A stretch of DNA of 64,000 nucleotides from positions 43,683,505 to 43,747,504 of the forward strand of contig OX243814.1 in NCBI GenBank assembly GCA_945859605.1. The letters are read 5' to 3'. Position numbers and translations under genes: made by a program. This DNA comes from Lumbricus rubellus (lineage: Eukaryota > Annelida > Clitellata > Crassiclitellata > Lumbricidae). Shown piece after piece: positions 1 through 10,542 of this stretch. Positions within the stretch are counted from its first letter, which is position 1. Each line of letters opens with the position of its first letter. The notes beneath the pieces were generated by a model, which made no database searches, was not told the origin of the DNA, and worked only from the letters and a program-made list of their open reading frames with translations.

Positions 1-521
1 ATGCCTTAAACCAACCTCTATTTGTAATGCATCTTTCAATAATCCAGCTTCTATTTCAGCTATAAAAATACCCTGATACAGCTTCTATATCTAAAGCGTT
101 ATTTTCATCAATCCAGCTTCCATTTCATGTATAAAAATATTCATGCAGAGCCTTCATCCAGCTTCCATTTCACATGATGCTTTTCATTAATTCAGTTTCT
201 ATTTCATATATAAAAATTCACTAATCTAGCTTTCATTTGACCCATACCATCTTGTCCGTACCATTTTGTCCGTACCATTTTGTCCGCTACCATTTTGTCC
301 GGTCACCGGATATAGCCCATGCCTAGCACCTAATTTGCTTACTTAATATATTTTTTGATCTGAAGATAGATCGTATAACAACTCAAATATGCGGTTCATA
401 GGCCTAATTGCCTTTTAAATTATTATCAAATATTACATAAAAATATTATGGTCTCCGCTATTGTGAGTAAAAATGCATAACATTCGAATAATATTCATTC
501 ATTCGTTCATTAATTCGGACA

Positions 522-566
522 TTTATATAGCGCTCCTTTAAGTAAAAAACTACTCGGAGGCGCTCC
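522..566. repeat. Dispersed GCGCTC hairpin motif, copy 1
   Basis: The sequence runs from ATATAGCGCTCCTTTAAG to GGAGGCGCTCC, so its ends can pair as a short stem (AGCGCC/GGCGCT type). Related copies occur at 51890-51928 and 56892-56932. It looks like a short conserved core of an interspersed repeat of unknown class. Confidence 0.45.
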
Positions 567-1291
567 TGACTCCAGCGCGCCTAACAAGAACAGTTTTAAG
601 TTTAATAAGGAACGATCCTGATAGAGTCCCTTGGTGTAGGCGTATCTCAAAAGGAAAGCCATCCCAGACCACTGGACCAACCACAGAAAATATGCGTCTT
701 TAAAGCCACTCTTAAATATGCGTGTTATCGTCGACAATTTTTTAATTGAATAGTTGTTCTAGTTATCATGATTTGAACAAAGCAGGGCTTTTTAACGTGC
801 AGTTGTACACAAAATTTTATGTGCAGTTCTAAAGGGATGTATGCAGTGTTTCAGAGGCACTTTTGTACAGTTAAAACTACAAAAAGGTCATTGGCCTTTG
901 ATTGGAAGTAGTTTACTATAGTAGATTGGAAAGGAAAGAAGGGGTTTTAAAAATTTATTTCAAACTTCCATGGAACACAGTAGGCTTATTTCATTAAGAG
1001 AAATTATCAAAAAATTCAGACTAAATCAACATACTGCAGATTTCAGAAAAATATTCAGTTGCCCTATGAAACACTTTTGATTCAAGTCTTCTGAACTCCT
1101 GTGTTTGACAATCATTGCACACTTAAATAATTATAGCAAAGTGCTGTATTACGATAGACAAATTTATGTCGAGGGCAACGGCCCTCGTCAAATCTGGATC
1201 CTCCTCCTGTAATAATTATAATTTATGCCAAACAATTTTTTGCAGACGGCAATGGCCTCTGTTGTCATAAGTTGTCGGTAAACTATGGATT

Positions 1292-1367
1292 GCTCCTCCT
1301 CCTCCTCCTCTTCCTCCTCCTCCTCCTCCTCTTCTTCATCCTCATCCTCATCCTACTCCTCCTCCTC
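1292..1367. repeat. (TCC)n microsatellite
   Basis: Run of TCC/TCTTCC triplets, imperfect, inside the spacer of the foldback-like element. Confidence 0.9.
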
Positions 1368-2190
1368 GTGATCTAACGCAAAGACGTGCGTGCGTAGATG
1401 GAACGCTTGCAAATTTCAAAGACAGCTTCAGAGGTGCTAGCTCTAATATTCAAATAGTTCCTGCTTTATTCTTTTACTCAAAACAATCTGATCTTAACAC
1501 AGTTCAAGCATCACATGGGTAGTAATATAATAAAACCCAAAAGCGGTATTTGAAAAATTTGGAGTTAGCACTTAGCACCCTTGCACTCTAAAGAGGCGGA
1601 AAATGATCGTAAAGGCAAATTTTGCATCATCTTATTTTTTGAGTAAAACTTCATAACCCCAATTAGGTGGCCGGACAAAATGGTAGCGGACGAAAAGGTA
1701 CGGACAAAATGGTACCGACAAAATGGTAGGGAGGAAATAAAAACTGGACTAGTTAATTTTTATATATAAAATAGAAACCGGATTAATGAAAAGACGCATG
1801 TGAAATGGAAGCTGGATGAAGGCTCTGCATGGATATTTTTATATATGAAATGGAAGATGGATTGTTGAAAATAACTCTTTAGATATAGAAGCTGTATCAG
1901 GGTATATTCATAGCTGAAATGGAAGCTGGATTAGTGAAAGATGCATAACGAATGGAGGTTGGTTTAAGGAATCTTATGTCTGAAATTGAACTGAATACAT
2001 CCAGCTTCCATTTCTCATGCATTTTTTTCGCCAATCCGGATTCCTTTTCTCGAAATTTTTTCTTCACTAGAGCTGCATTTCAGCCACAAAACGCCATCCA
2101 CCCTCTATTTCAGCAAAAAACCTCACCCAGCTTCAGTTTATCCTTACCATTTTGTCCGTACCATTTTGTCCAATACCATTTTGTCATAGA

Positions 2191-2490
2191 TCCCTATTAA
2201 CATCCAACATTAATTCCATGCGCAGGCCTATATCCATATGCAGCAAAAAACTTATGTTGGCGACACCTCATAATCGCCAGCACATGTATATAGCTCGCTT
2301 CCAACGCGGTTCGCTTCATATTTTGTGCAAGCTGTGTGTACAGGAGAACAATCCTGGGGCGCCCCTGATGCCAGTCACCGCATAGGCCTACTTAAGTATA
2401 CTTACTCTTTTTAACTAGCTTTTTCGCTTCAAGTTCCGATGGCCACATTACAAAATGACGTAGTACTTTGATGTCAATGGTGTGTAAACG
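2191..2490. other. No gene seen
   Basis: A mixed-composition stretch between the foldback-like element and the hAT-type element. It includes one TAGGCCTA palindrome (about 2383). No coding, RNA or repeat structure could be supported. Confidence 0.5.
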
Positions 2491-2498
2491 ATAACAAA

Positions 2499-3734
2499 CA
2501 GGGCCGGATTAACCACGGTGCTGATTGTGCTGCAGCACAGGGCCCCAAGTTTTGGTGGGGTCCCCAAATTGTAAAAGTAAAAAATAAATAAAGTGAGGAT
2601 TCAGGAAAGAAACAGTGCAAATTGCAATGCATTATTGTAGTCTATACAGCAAGGTTTATACAGAAAATTATTGTTTTTTAGACTATGTTCTTTCCTTGTC
2701 AGTGCATGAGTCGTGAGTTGTGAGCTCGTGACAATTTAATTCATTATTCACTTTTTATTGCAACTAGAAAACAACAAGAGGACAACAAAAGTAAAAAATA
2801 TGCATGCATTGACTACAAAGGGGCGTCCTAAAGGGATGGACATCCCGCTGGGGAGGGTCACCCAAGTAAACAATTCCCAATAAAAATTAGCCTAGATAGC
2901 CGAAATGAAAGAAATTAAGTCAAATTGGGTGATGACAGATTGCAGAAAAGTTTAAATTGTCAAGAGCATGTAGAGAAACAGACTTAACTATGTACTTAAC
3001 TAAAAACCTAAACTACAATGTAGGCCTACATGTGGTCATGTGCACTTCAATTAGATTTAGTAGAGGAAAGTAGAAAAACACGAAGTCTCTTTTTAAATAC
3101 CTGCAGACTACTGGATTGACGAGTGTCAATTCTTATTGTGTTCCACACTTTAGTGCCATACGATTTAACAGTAAAACGCCTAGTATTAGATTGAGCTTTG
3201 ACAGGGCGAAAAGCAGATGAATTCCTAGTGAAATGCGAATGGATGTCAGAGGCGTGTGCGAAGTACCCTTGGAATACCGAAGGAAGGAAACCGTGTTCGA
3301 GTCGAAAGAAGAACTCACAAATTTGGAGTTCCTTTATCGTAATCGTATCGTAATCGTAAACTCAAAATTTCTAAAGCGCCACTCGAAAGCCAAGCGCGGG
3401 ACACCAGCTTATTCACGAGCGCTTCGTTAAGTCGGAAGGGTTGTCCAGGTCGAGTTACCATAAGATCAGAGGGGTGGAACAGCTATTAAGGCTTTATCTG
3501 TTCTATTTTCAGGAGATGAAGCTCACTAAAGGAAGGGCCAGTGTGTTCCCATTTACAAATACCCACAATTATCCGACAAGACAATTGTCCTATCTACTTC
3601 TTATGTGCTGTAAAGTAGGCTATAACAATATAATGTTTCGGGTTATTGTACTATGTCTGCCTCTCTTCATAAAATTGTGAGGGGCCCCGTCATTTGATCA
3701 GCACAGTGCCCCCAAAGCTGTAGATCCGGGCCTG
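2499..3734. mobile_element. Non-autonomous hAT-type element, 1,236 bp
   Basis: The ends are CAGGGCCGGAT on the left and the complement of CAGGCCCGGAT on the right. Both are followed inward by GCAGCACAGGGCCCC-like subterminal sequence. Directly outside lie perfect 8-bp direct repeats ATAACAAA (2491-2498 and 3735-3742), the target-site length of hAT transposons. No transposase frame is present, so it must have been moved in trans. The interior carries the tail of a LINE in antisense (3047-3275). Confidence 0.85.
3047..3275 (-). pseudogene. C-terminal fragment of a non-LTR retrotransposon RT
   Basis: Read on the minus strand, one frame ends at the stop at 3047. It gives the familiar tail of CR1/L2/Jockey-like ORF2 proteins: a HSHFTRNSSAF-like segment, then RRFTVKSYGTKVWNTI, then SLQVFKKRLRVFLL. 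No ATG, catalytic core or 3' tail is retained. The fragment lies wholly inside the 1,236-bp hAT-type element, so it was either captured by it or inserted before the element last moved. Confidence 0.75.
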
Positions 3735-3830
3735 ATAACAAAACACTTTCAGTGCGATCATTTAGGCTCATCATGTTAAGTGAAAAAATGAAGTTAATCA
3801 GCAATGTGAAAATCTTGCGCCGGTGCGTAT

Positions 3831-3932
3831 CAAATTGTTTGGTATGCCTATACTTGTCGGTTAATTCACCGCCACACACAGAAACCCTATACGAAATTTT
3901 GCATACAGAAATTAATTCACCGCCACACGCAT
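3831..3932. repeat. Left arm of a long-range inverted repeat
   Basis: A 25-bp core (3852-3876, beginning ACTTGTCGGTTAATTCACCG) is the exact reverse complement of 12770-12794. The flanking arm matches imperfectly, including a second degenerate TTAATTCACCGCCACA unit (about 3912-3927). The two arms probably are the ends of an older element of about 1.2 kb that was opened by insertion of the 7.7-kb hAT-like unit. Confidence 0.7.
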
Positions 3933-4260
3933 AATATAGTCATTCCAGTTCACACTCGCAAAAACGAATGCTCGTCATTATTTTCTTTGGACCAGCAGGG
4001 CCGTGTTTAAGGTTCTTCGAGTGTCGGTGCAAAATGCTACCGCAGGGGCATAGTGTCGTTCTAACGGCCGTTGGTTTGCCAAAATCTACGGCCATGTGTA
4101 AATAAGTAGGCTATAAGCTTATAGCCTATAATAATATTATTATCATAAAGAAATTCATATCGTTCTATACTCTATAGGGCTTTTATGGTAGGTACACTTT
4201 TACTCTCTGTATGACCTGTTCGCTGAGTCAAGAAGCTTTTCTTCATATTCCACTTACGAT

Positions 4261-4538
4261 CATGGGTGTAGGGGACATTCAAGCAGTGGGGGGGGGAAGG
4301 ATGAGACTTTTGCCCCCCACCTCCCCAAAAAAAATTTTTTATCATCTGGCAGAGATCTGAAAAAAAATCCCGTTACTTTTGCCCGAAAATTCTGACGACC
4401 TTTTTGTTTAGTCATCCGGTTCGTTTGACCGAAAAGTTTTAAACTTTTTTATTTTTCCGGGTCTGCTTGCCCAAAAAATCAGACGCCCGAAATTTGAATG
4501 CATTTGCCCCTCTGGACCCACGTCACCTACGCCTATTG
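4261..4538. mobile_element. MITE, 278 bp, hAT-like
   Basis: The ends are imperfect inverted repeats: CATGGGTGTAGGGGAC on the left, and the complement of CAATAGGCGTAGGTGAC on the right. They are flanked by near-identical 8-bp repeats CTTACGAT (4253-4260) and CTTATGAT (4539-4546). The interior has runs of G near the left end and TTTTGCCC-like motifs. It resembles the MITE at 37845-38052. Confidence 0.7.
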
Positions 4539-4546
4539 CTTATGAT

Positions 4547-5161
4547 TTATCCCTGGTCATGTGACGTACCGCCCTTAGCACGGATCGACGGCAAACGTCC
4601 CCTCGCCGCCGGTGCATCAGCCGACGCGCGAGGGGTTACGAGCTGCTGCTCTCGCCTCGGGCGAAGCTCCCTCGAACCAGGATCACCGGAGCCGCCCGAA
4701 TCGCTCTCCTGCCGGTGCCAACTCTCGGTATAACGGGCCGCCAAGGCGCCGTCGCTACCTTCTTCGCTATCCGGCCAAGACGGGTCTGAAACGGTAGCCT
4801 GTGAAAGAGTAACTAGTGAACCGCCGGAGTCTGCATCTGCCCCGTCCGCGGTCACCTTGGGGGTAACGTCCTGAGCCTGAGGATGGCCAGTGCTCAACAC
4901 AGGGTTCGTTCTCCTTCGGGCAGAAGAACCCCGCCGGGCACTCTTCTTCACGGCCACGGGCCTCTTCGGTCGCCTGCCCGACCGCTCAGCTCCCCGTCTT
5001 ATCATATTACACGCCACCGCTCGCGTACTATTGCCACCGACGGGCATCACCGATGATTGTCTTATCTCCGCCGGCCAGAGTGCCTTGAACCACGGCCACT
5101 CGAGGGGACTGAGCCCCAGGCCACGCCAGAATGCCATATCACTTCGAAACCAGGGAAACAC
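4547..5161 (-). CDS. Hypothetical ORF in CpG-rich DNA, 204 aa
   Basis: Uninterrupted minus-strand frame of 204 codons. The N-terminus is tryptophan- and phenylalanine-rich (FWRGLGLSPLEWPWFKALW). A basic Arg/Lys/Ser/Ala stretch follows, then an acidic and Ser/Gly-rich C-terminal half. I do not recognise a family. The composition could suit a gag-like or structural protein of a retroelement, but that is a guess. The frame may also be open simply because the DNA is GC-rich. It lies inside the hAT-like composite unit. Confidence 0.25.
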   Translation of the reverse strand: MFPWFRSDMAFWRGLGLSPLEWPWFKALWPAEIRQSSVMPVGGNSTRAVACNMIRRGAERSGRRPKRPVAVKKSARRGSSARRRTNPVLSTGHPQAQDVTPKVTADGADADSGGSLVTLSQATVSDPSWPDSEEGSDGALAARYTESWHRQESDSGGSGDPGSRELRPRREQQLVTPRASADAPAARGRLPSIRAKGGTSHDQG

Positions 5162-6649
5162 AAAAGACGGACAAATGTAAGAGGCCGCGTCGCCTTCGAG
5201 TAGGCGGTGACCTCACCAGCTGGTACCAGGATCAATTTACAACGCCCAAGTACGACCTAGGTCGTTGTGTCGATCGGCGGCGGTCGGAGATCCAATCGAC
5301 CGCCGTCGGGCTTTCGCCAAGTAACCGAGACGCCGAGACGGTCTTCAAAGAAAAGACGGACCGCTCGCTCTTCCTTCGTTCACTGTCTTCTTTCGCCCGT
5401 AGGCAACGAACTGTATGCGGCCACGCGCCGACTTCGAGAATGTCCTATCGATGACTGTCTGTACTCACCCGTAGGCTGGCGTCGAACCTTCACGCGGCTA
5501 AGCGCCGACTTCGAGATTGTCCTGAAACCGTACGCCTGAAAGCGGCGCACTTCACACGGCCAATAATTCGCTCTCGAGAGTGCCCTGAAATCACTCTGAC
5601 TTCCGTCTCAGTTTCTGTCGACCAGCATCGGTCAAAAACGTAGGCGCATAAAAGGCCGGGGACTTAGCATGCAATTAAGAATAATATGCAAAGGAGACAT
5701 AGGGCTTATTTCAATTAGAGGCACTGGTAACTGACTAGAGACGATGACCGTTAACTACCCTCACCAAGGCTACCTACTGCCGAGGTGTTTGACGGACTAT
5801 ATCGGCGGGCTGCGACCGAGGCGTTCTCCGCCGGCCCTTAGGCGATGGCCCGGCGAGGAACTTTGCAGGCGTGTACGTTATTATCCTTCGGAAACACACC
5901 CTCCGTCAAACTGAGTATAGTTGCGGCTCGTCACAAGGAACAAGGCAATGGAAACCGTTTACTGATCTCTCGCTCCGATCAAAAGTTACGGGGCAGGCAA
6001 GATCCACAGCGCGTAGCCTCGGGGCACTCTTCCCGGGCCGATACCGATCAGATCAGGCCTTACGGCGGCTCACTCACGATGGATTTCAAGGGCAGACCGT
6101 GCCCGTCGAACACACTGGCAATTACAAGACGATCAGAGTGACAATGACAATTCGCTCCCTTCGTTCGATTGATTCAGACGGGGGTTCGCGGCGTGAAGCC
6201 TTCTCCTCTCTCGTACCGATGAAACCAAGGCAGACACAGTCGATCTCTCAACAGGTTTCCGAACAAGTAACACACTGCTATCAAACCGACACCAAGTTTG
6301 TGCAGAAAGGACGTCAGACGGCGAAGTTGCCCGTCAGACGATGAGCTAGGCGGGGAAAGACCGGCCCCCAAATTCTGGAGCCGATACCGATCAAACCACG
6401 ACAGCTACGGTCAATTTCGCAACGTTTTATCACTCAGACACGTACGCTGAACAATTCGATACCAAGATCAAGCAGATTGGACCACAGACGGCAAAGATAC
6501 AGAAGAGCGGTGAGCTCCCGGCGCGGCCGACTCAATTGCCGAATCGGAATTCGCCGTTAACTCCCGCGTTTGGCTACCTTAAGACGGTCACAGATACTCC
6601 CGCCCGTGTCGCGGAGGTAGATTTTCTCGAACCGAAACTGACAAACCGC
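5162..6649. other. CpG-rich DNA of unknown origin, segment 1
   Basis: About 1.5 kb, strikingly richer in CpG and in GATC/CGAT strings than the surrounding AT-rich DNA (for example repeated CCGATACCGATCA). Plus-strand frames of 90-157 codons exist but resemble no family I know. The L2/CR1-like LINE begins near 6650. Similar DNA resumes at 8606-8935 and 10543-11330, which suggests one parental sequence interrupted by LINEs. Confidence 0.5.
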
Positions 6650-8252
6650 TATAGTCGTATTAAGAAAATGTATATGATTCCCTCAAAAATGGACTCCTTT
6701 GGACTCACAGAAGTCTCAAAGGAGGAGCTGATCCTACTAAGCCATACTATTCATCCATCTCATGCCAAAGGTGTTGATGACATAGATCCTGCTATAGCTC
6801 TGCCAAGCCTACCCAATATCCTTCATCCACTAGTAGAAATTCTAAACTGTTCCTTTAAAACTGGAATATACCCACAATCTCTGAAATTAGCTAAGGTTGT
6901 TCCAATTTTCAAAAAAGGGCCGAGAGACGAAGCTTGCAACTATCGCCCTATATCTGTTCTTCCTTTTTTCTCAAATTTTTTTGAAAAGGTCATGCATGAG
7001 CGCCTCAATAAGTATATTTCAAAGACCAACATTCTCTTCTCCTCTCAACATGGCTTTCAAGCTGGCCATTCTACATTCATGCCCTTAATAAATATGCAAG
7101 ACAAAATTTCTGATGCTATGGATAAAAATCAATTCTCCATAGGAATTTTTCTAGACTTGGCTAAAGCCTTTGATACCATCAACCATGGCATACTGCTAAA
7201 AAAGCTGTCCATCTATGGCATTCGAAACACCCAGCTAAAATGGTTTGAAAGTTATTTAGAAAACAGAATGCAGCTAGTTAGCTGCAATGGTAGTAAATAA
7301 CCTTTAAAAGAAATTAATTACGGAGTTCCACAAGGCTCTATCCTTGGCCCACTGCTGTTTATCTTATACATAAACGACCTGCCTAGTGTAGCTCCTGATC
7401 TATTTTTTCTATTGTTTGCAGACGACACTAATATTTTTAACTCTCATTCCTCACTTGAAGTATTAATTAATCGTACTAACTCCGACCTAGAAAATATAGC
7501 AGAATGGTTTCGCTCTAATAAGTTAACCCTCAATCTCGATAAAACTAATTACATCATCTTTAGATCACATAAAAAAGCACTTCCAACGTCTTATCCTAAT
7601 TTATGTATTTTCGGTACTCCTGTCACTCTAGTGGAATCATCGAAATTTTTAGGAGTTTACGTAGATCAACACCTGTCCTGGAAGGAACACGTGTCGAATA
7701 TCGCAAAAAAAATAGCAAAAAACCTAGGAATTTTATCACGCATATCCAGAATTCTCCCACCACAGACCAGAACCTCACTCTATTATACACTCATACATCC
7801 ATACATATTACATATCTTACTGTAACATTGTTTGGGCTTCTGCATATAAGTCAAACCTCTCGAAAATTCTTGTCCTCCAAAAAAGGGCAATACGATTTGT
7901 TGCAAAAATCCCCTATAGAGCCCACACGAAAGCAGAATTTTTAGGTCTAAAAATACTGCAACCAGAGCAAATAAGGCAATTACAAATTGGAATATTTATG
8001 TATCGATGTATCCATAATCAATTACCAGCTACTTTTAAAGATTACTTCAAATTCAGAATTGATATTCAAAAGCGTGGCTTGAGAAATACTAACCATTTCT
8101 ATATTCCCTTTGCCCGCACTAACACAAGGCTTGCATCTATTAAATGTATTGGACCAAGAACATGGAATAGTATTCCTCTTGATATTCGCTCCCTGCCGTC
8201 TCTTCGTCTATTCAAACGGGAGCTTTCTACCTTCATCCAACAAGGAGTGTAG
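6650..8252 (+). pseudogene. Degenerate L2/CR1-like LINE reverse transcriptase
   Basis: 5'-truncated ORF2 of a non-LTR retrotransposon. Reverse transcriptase motifs appear in order: YRPISVLP, QHGF, FLDLAKAFDTINH, then GVPQGSILGPLLFILYINDL, then FADDTN, which holds the catalytic Asp pair. The C-terminal tail has GPRTWNSIPLDIRSLPSL. The endonuclease domain is missing. One in-frame nonsense codon sits at 7298-7300, between AFDTINH and GVPQGS. A frameshift near 7812 separates the thumb/connection region from the tail. The copy is therefore dead. It inserted into the CpG-rich DNA of the composite unit. Confidence 0.9.
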
Positions 8253-8599
8253 ACCTCTACCAATCTGGGGAATTACTGTTAATTCACCTTCATACGGGAG
8301 TGTGCACTTGTTTTTCGTGTATATGACTGCACTGACTTTATTCCACTTTTAGAACTCACCTTTTGTTTTGTATTAGTATGCTAGTTAAGATATTTTGTTC
8401 ATAAAGCTGCTTTATTTTCCTGTCGGCCGTGCTGAATATTTCTAAACCAATTCTCTCAGGTGGCCCTGGCTAGCGGGACCTTGGCCCCTTTTGGGTCTCC
8501 TGGGCGATCCAACATAAGACTTATATGATGTAGAATTACAGTATCTGTAAAGTTGTTGGTTGCCGAATAAAAATGTTATGTTATGTTATGTTATGTTAT
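8253..8599 (+). mobile_element. LINE 3' UTR and (ATGTT)n tail
   Basis: Noncoding sequence following the RT stop codon. It ends in five to six tandem ATGTT units (8573-8599) just after GAATAAAA. L2/CR1-like LINEs typically end in such short tandem repeats rather than poly(A). This marks the 3' terminus of the element. Confidence 0.75.
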
Positions 8600-8605
8600 A
8601 TGTAT

Positions 8606-8935
8606 ACAGCTGTAGTCAACGTTTATCTTGCAGGGCACCAATCAATGAAAGCTTCTCGCGCCGCCAAATCCGAAACGCGGCGCGGTTTCAAACTCAGCGC
8701 GCGCTGTCGATAGAGCAGCGAGCAACGCAGCCAGCGGGTGATCAACCTCACAGCGGGAAGATCTCGATCAAAGAATTGTACGGGCGACACCAGCCCAACT
8801 GACGAACTTTTGGCGACCAAAGACGAACCATGGACGATCGAACACTTGGCGGTGAGCGAGACGGGTGACGGCGGGCGGACAGAGCTGAGCTGCGACCGAC
8901 CGTCGATCCCGGACAAACGCGTTCACAGTCAAAAG
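8606..8935. other. CpG-rich DNA of unknown origin, segment 2
   Basis: GC- and CpG-rich block with the same texture as 5162-6649, lying between the L2/CR1-like tail and the RTE-like LINE. Minus- and plus-strand frames are open over parts of it, but no homology is evident. Confidence 0.45.
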
Positions 8936-10540
8936 ATGTACCACAGCTTCAATTTATTGTCAATTGTGTGTATCATCGCTCTCTTTTCTCGAACTCTTCT
9001 CAATACCTCCTCATTCTTTACATGCTCCCTCCAGCTGATTCTTTCTATCCGTCTCCATAACCACATTTCAAATGCTTCTATTCTCTTGATGTCTTCCATC
9101 CTCATAGTCCATGTCTCCGATCCATATAGCATCACACTCCACACTGAAGTTTTACCAATCTCTTTTTCAGTTCTTTACTGATTCCACCTCTCAGTAGGGT
9201 TGCCACCTTTTACCCAACAAAAGTCGGGACATCCGACACCCATTCCAATTTCCAATTTTCTACTTCCCTCCCGACATAATTTCCTCGTAAAATGCAGCTC
9301 CATCGGACCGAGGAGTCCATGGAAATTTTCAGAATTAATGAGAAACTTATAATTTTATGTTCCTTGACATCCTTGAGGTCCTTCTCGTAAATTTTAAGTT
9401 TTTTTCACGAAGCCTCGAACAGACGCACAGGGCTGCTCAGAGCACAATGAAAACAACAAAAGCAATCAGTTATTTTGTATATACGACATTATGATTAAGT
9501 GTCAATAACAATGAAAACAAAGTTTCACAAATGCAAAAACAGTTCACTGTTCCAACTTCCAAGTGGACCAAGTTCAATACTGAAATTCGAACTCTTCAAT
9601 AAACTTCAAAATTAAAAATCATATAGATAGGCTAATCATAATCATAATGTATATAATAAATATGCATTTGTAGCAGCTTTACTTAGCTTAGGGCCTTAGG
9701 CCTACTAAGCTTACTAAGTACTAACTTATTAGTTTAGCACCTATCAGCTGCAGTCCTGCTATCACTTGCAGTAGCAGCACGCTTCTTCCAAGTGTACTTA
9801 GCATTCCCTGCTGCCGCAGCCAATAACGTTTGGTCGCAGATAACCCTAGAATAAAAATCTCTACAGGGTAGCTGAGACTAGCTCATAATTGGTAAAAACT
9901 TGAAGTTCTGCTTTAACCAAAGAGACACTCATTCTGTTTCTATCACCTCGCCATTTGAATTCATAAGAGATTCACATATGCTCCGACGTCATTAGTGATA
10001 GTCACTGCTGCCAGCGCCAGCAGCCAGCGTGGCCCGTGTACTCTGTACAGCGCAGTCTGTATTGGTGAATTTGCTGTGCTTAAGTTATATTTCCATTTTT
10101 TACGTTTAATAAAATTAGTTTTTCAAAATAAAATGACGAATTAGCAAAAAAACGGGACATTTGGCGTCCAGACCATGGTCTGACCGGGACGCGGGACATT
10201 TGTGCTGAGAATCGGGACAGTCCCGCAGAAATCGGGATAGGTGGCAACCCGACCTCTCAGTAGCTCTTTTCTCTTTTCAAATGCCTCTTTTCCTAGTACA
10301 ATCCTCCGTTGTATTTCTCTGTGGCATCTCGCATCCTCCGTAATAGTACTGCCGAGATAAGCGAATTCCTTGACTTGTTCCAGTTCTTCTCCATCAATGT
10401 ATATTTTAACTACCCTCTGCTCTCCTTTGCTTATTCTCATAACCTTTGTTTTCTTTTTGTTGATTTAATTTTCATTCCACACTCTTTTGATGATGTGTTC
10501 AGTCTGTCCATCATTGTTTGTAACCCTTCCTGACATCCTG
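8936..10540 (-). pseudogene. RTE-like LINE fragment, split by an insertion
   Basis: Minus-strand reading gives the C-terminal half of an RTE-type reverse transcriptase. The upstream piece (10540 down to about 10263) has IYIDGEELEQVKEFAYLGS, and the downstream piece (about 9186 to 8936) has MLYGSETWTM and FEMWLWRRIERISWREH. Between them lies a 1,056-bp element (9197-10252). The catalytic FADD segment and everything upstream are missing, and the frame is broken, so it is non-functional. It sits inside the CpG-rich DNA of the composite unit. Confidence 0.85.
9197..10252. mobile_element. 1,056-bp TIR element inside the RTE-like LINE
   Basis: The left end GGGTTGCCACC pairs with GGTGGCAACCC at the right end. 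Both ends contain further CGGGAC-type subterminal motifs. The 10-bp direct repeat CCTCTCAGTA flanks it (9187-9196 and 10253-10262). On the right, two extra bases (GA) separate the TIR from the repeat. A 9-10 bp duplication would suit a Mutator-like element, and an 8-bp one a hAT. Removing it rejoins the interrupted LINE. No transposase is visible. Confidence 0.75.
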
Positions 10541-10542
10541 AC

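Larger units (their letters stand above)
1..2190. mobile_element. Foldback-like element with ACCATTTTGTCCG repeats
   Basis: Bases 1-306 and 1668-1972 are imperfect inverted copies of each other, made of degenerate units around CCAGCTTCCATTTCA. The inner end of each arm carries tandem ACCATTTTGTCCG motifs: three to four near 245-300, and the complement at 1674-1730. A third segment (about 1990-2190) repeats the left-arm orientation and again ends in ACCATTTTGTCCG copies. The spacer of about 1.36 kb (307-1667) has no credible gene. This architecture is that of a non-autonomous foldback element. The left boundary lies at or before the window start, so no target duplication could be checked. Confidence 0.6.
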
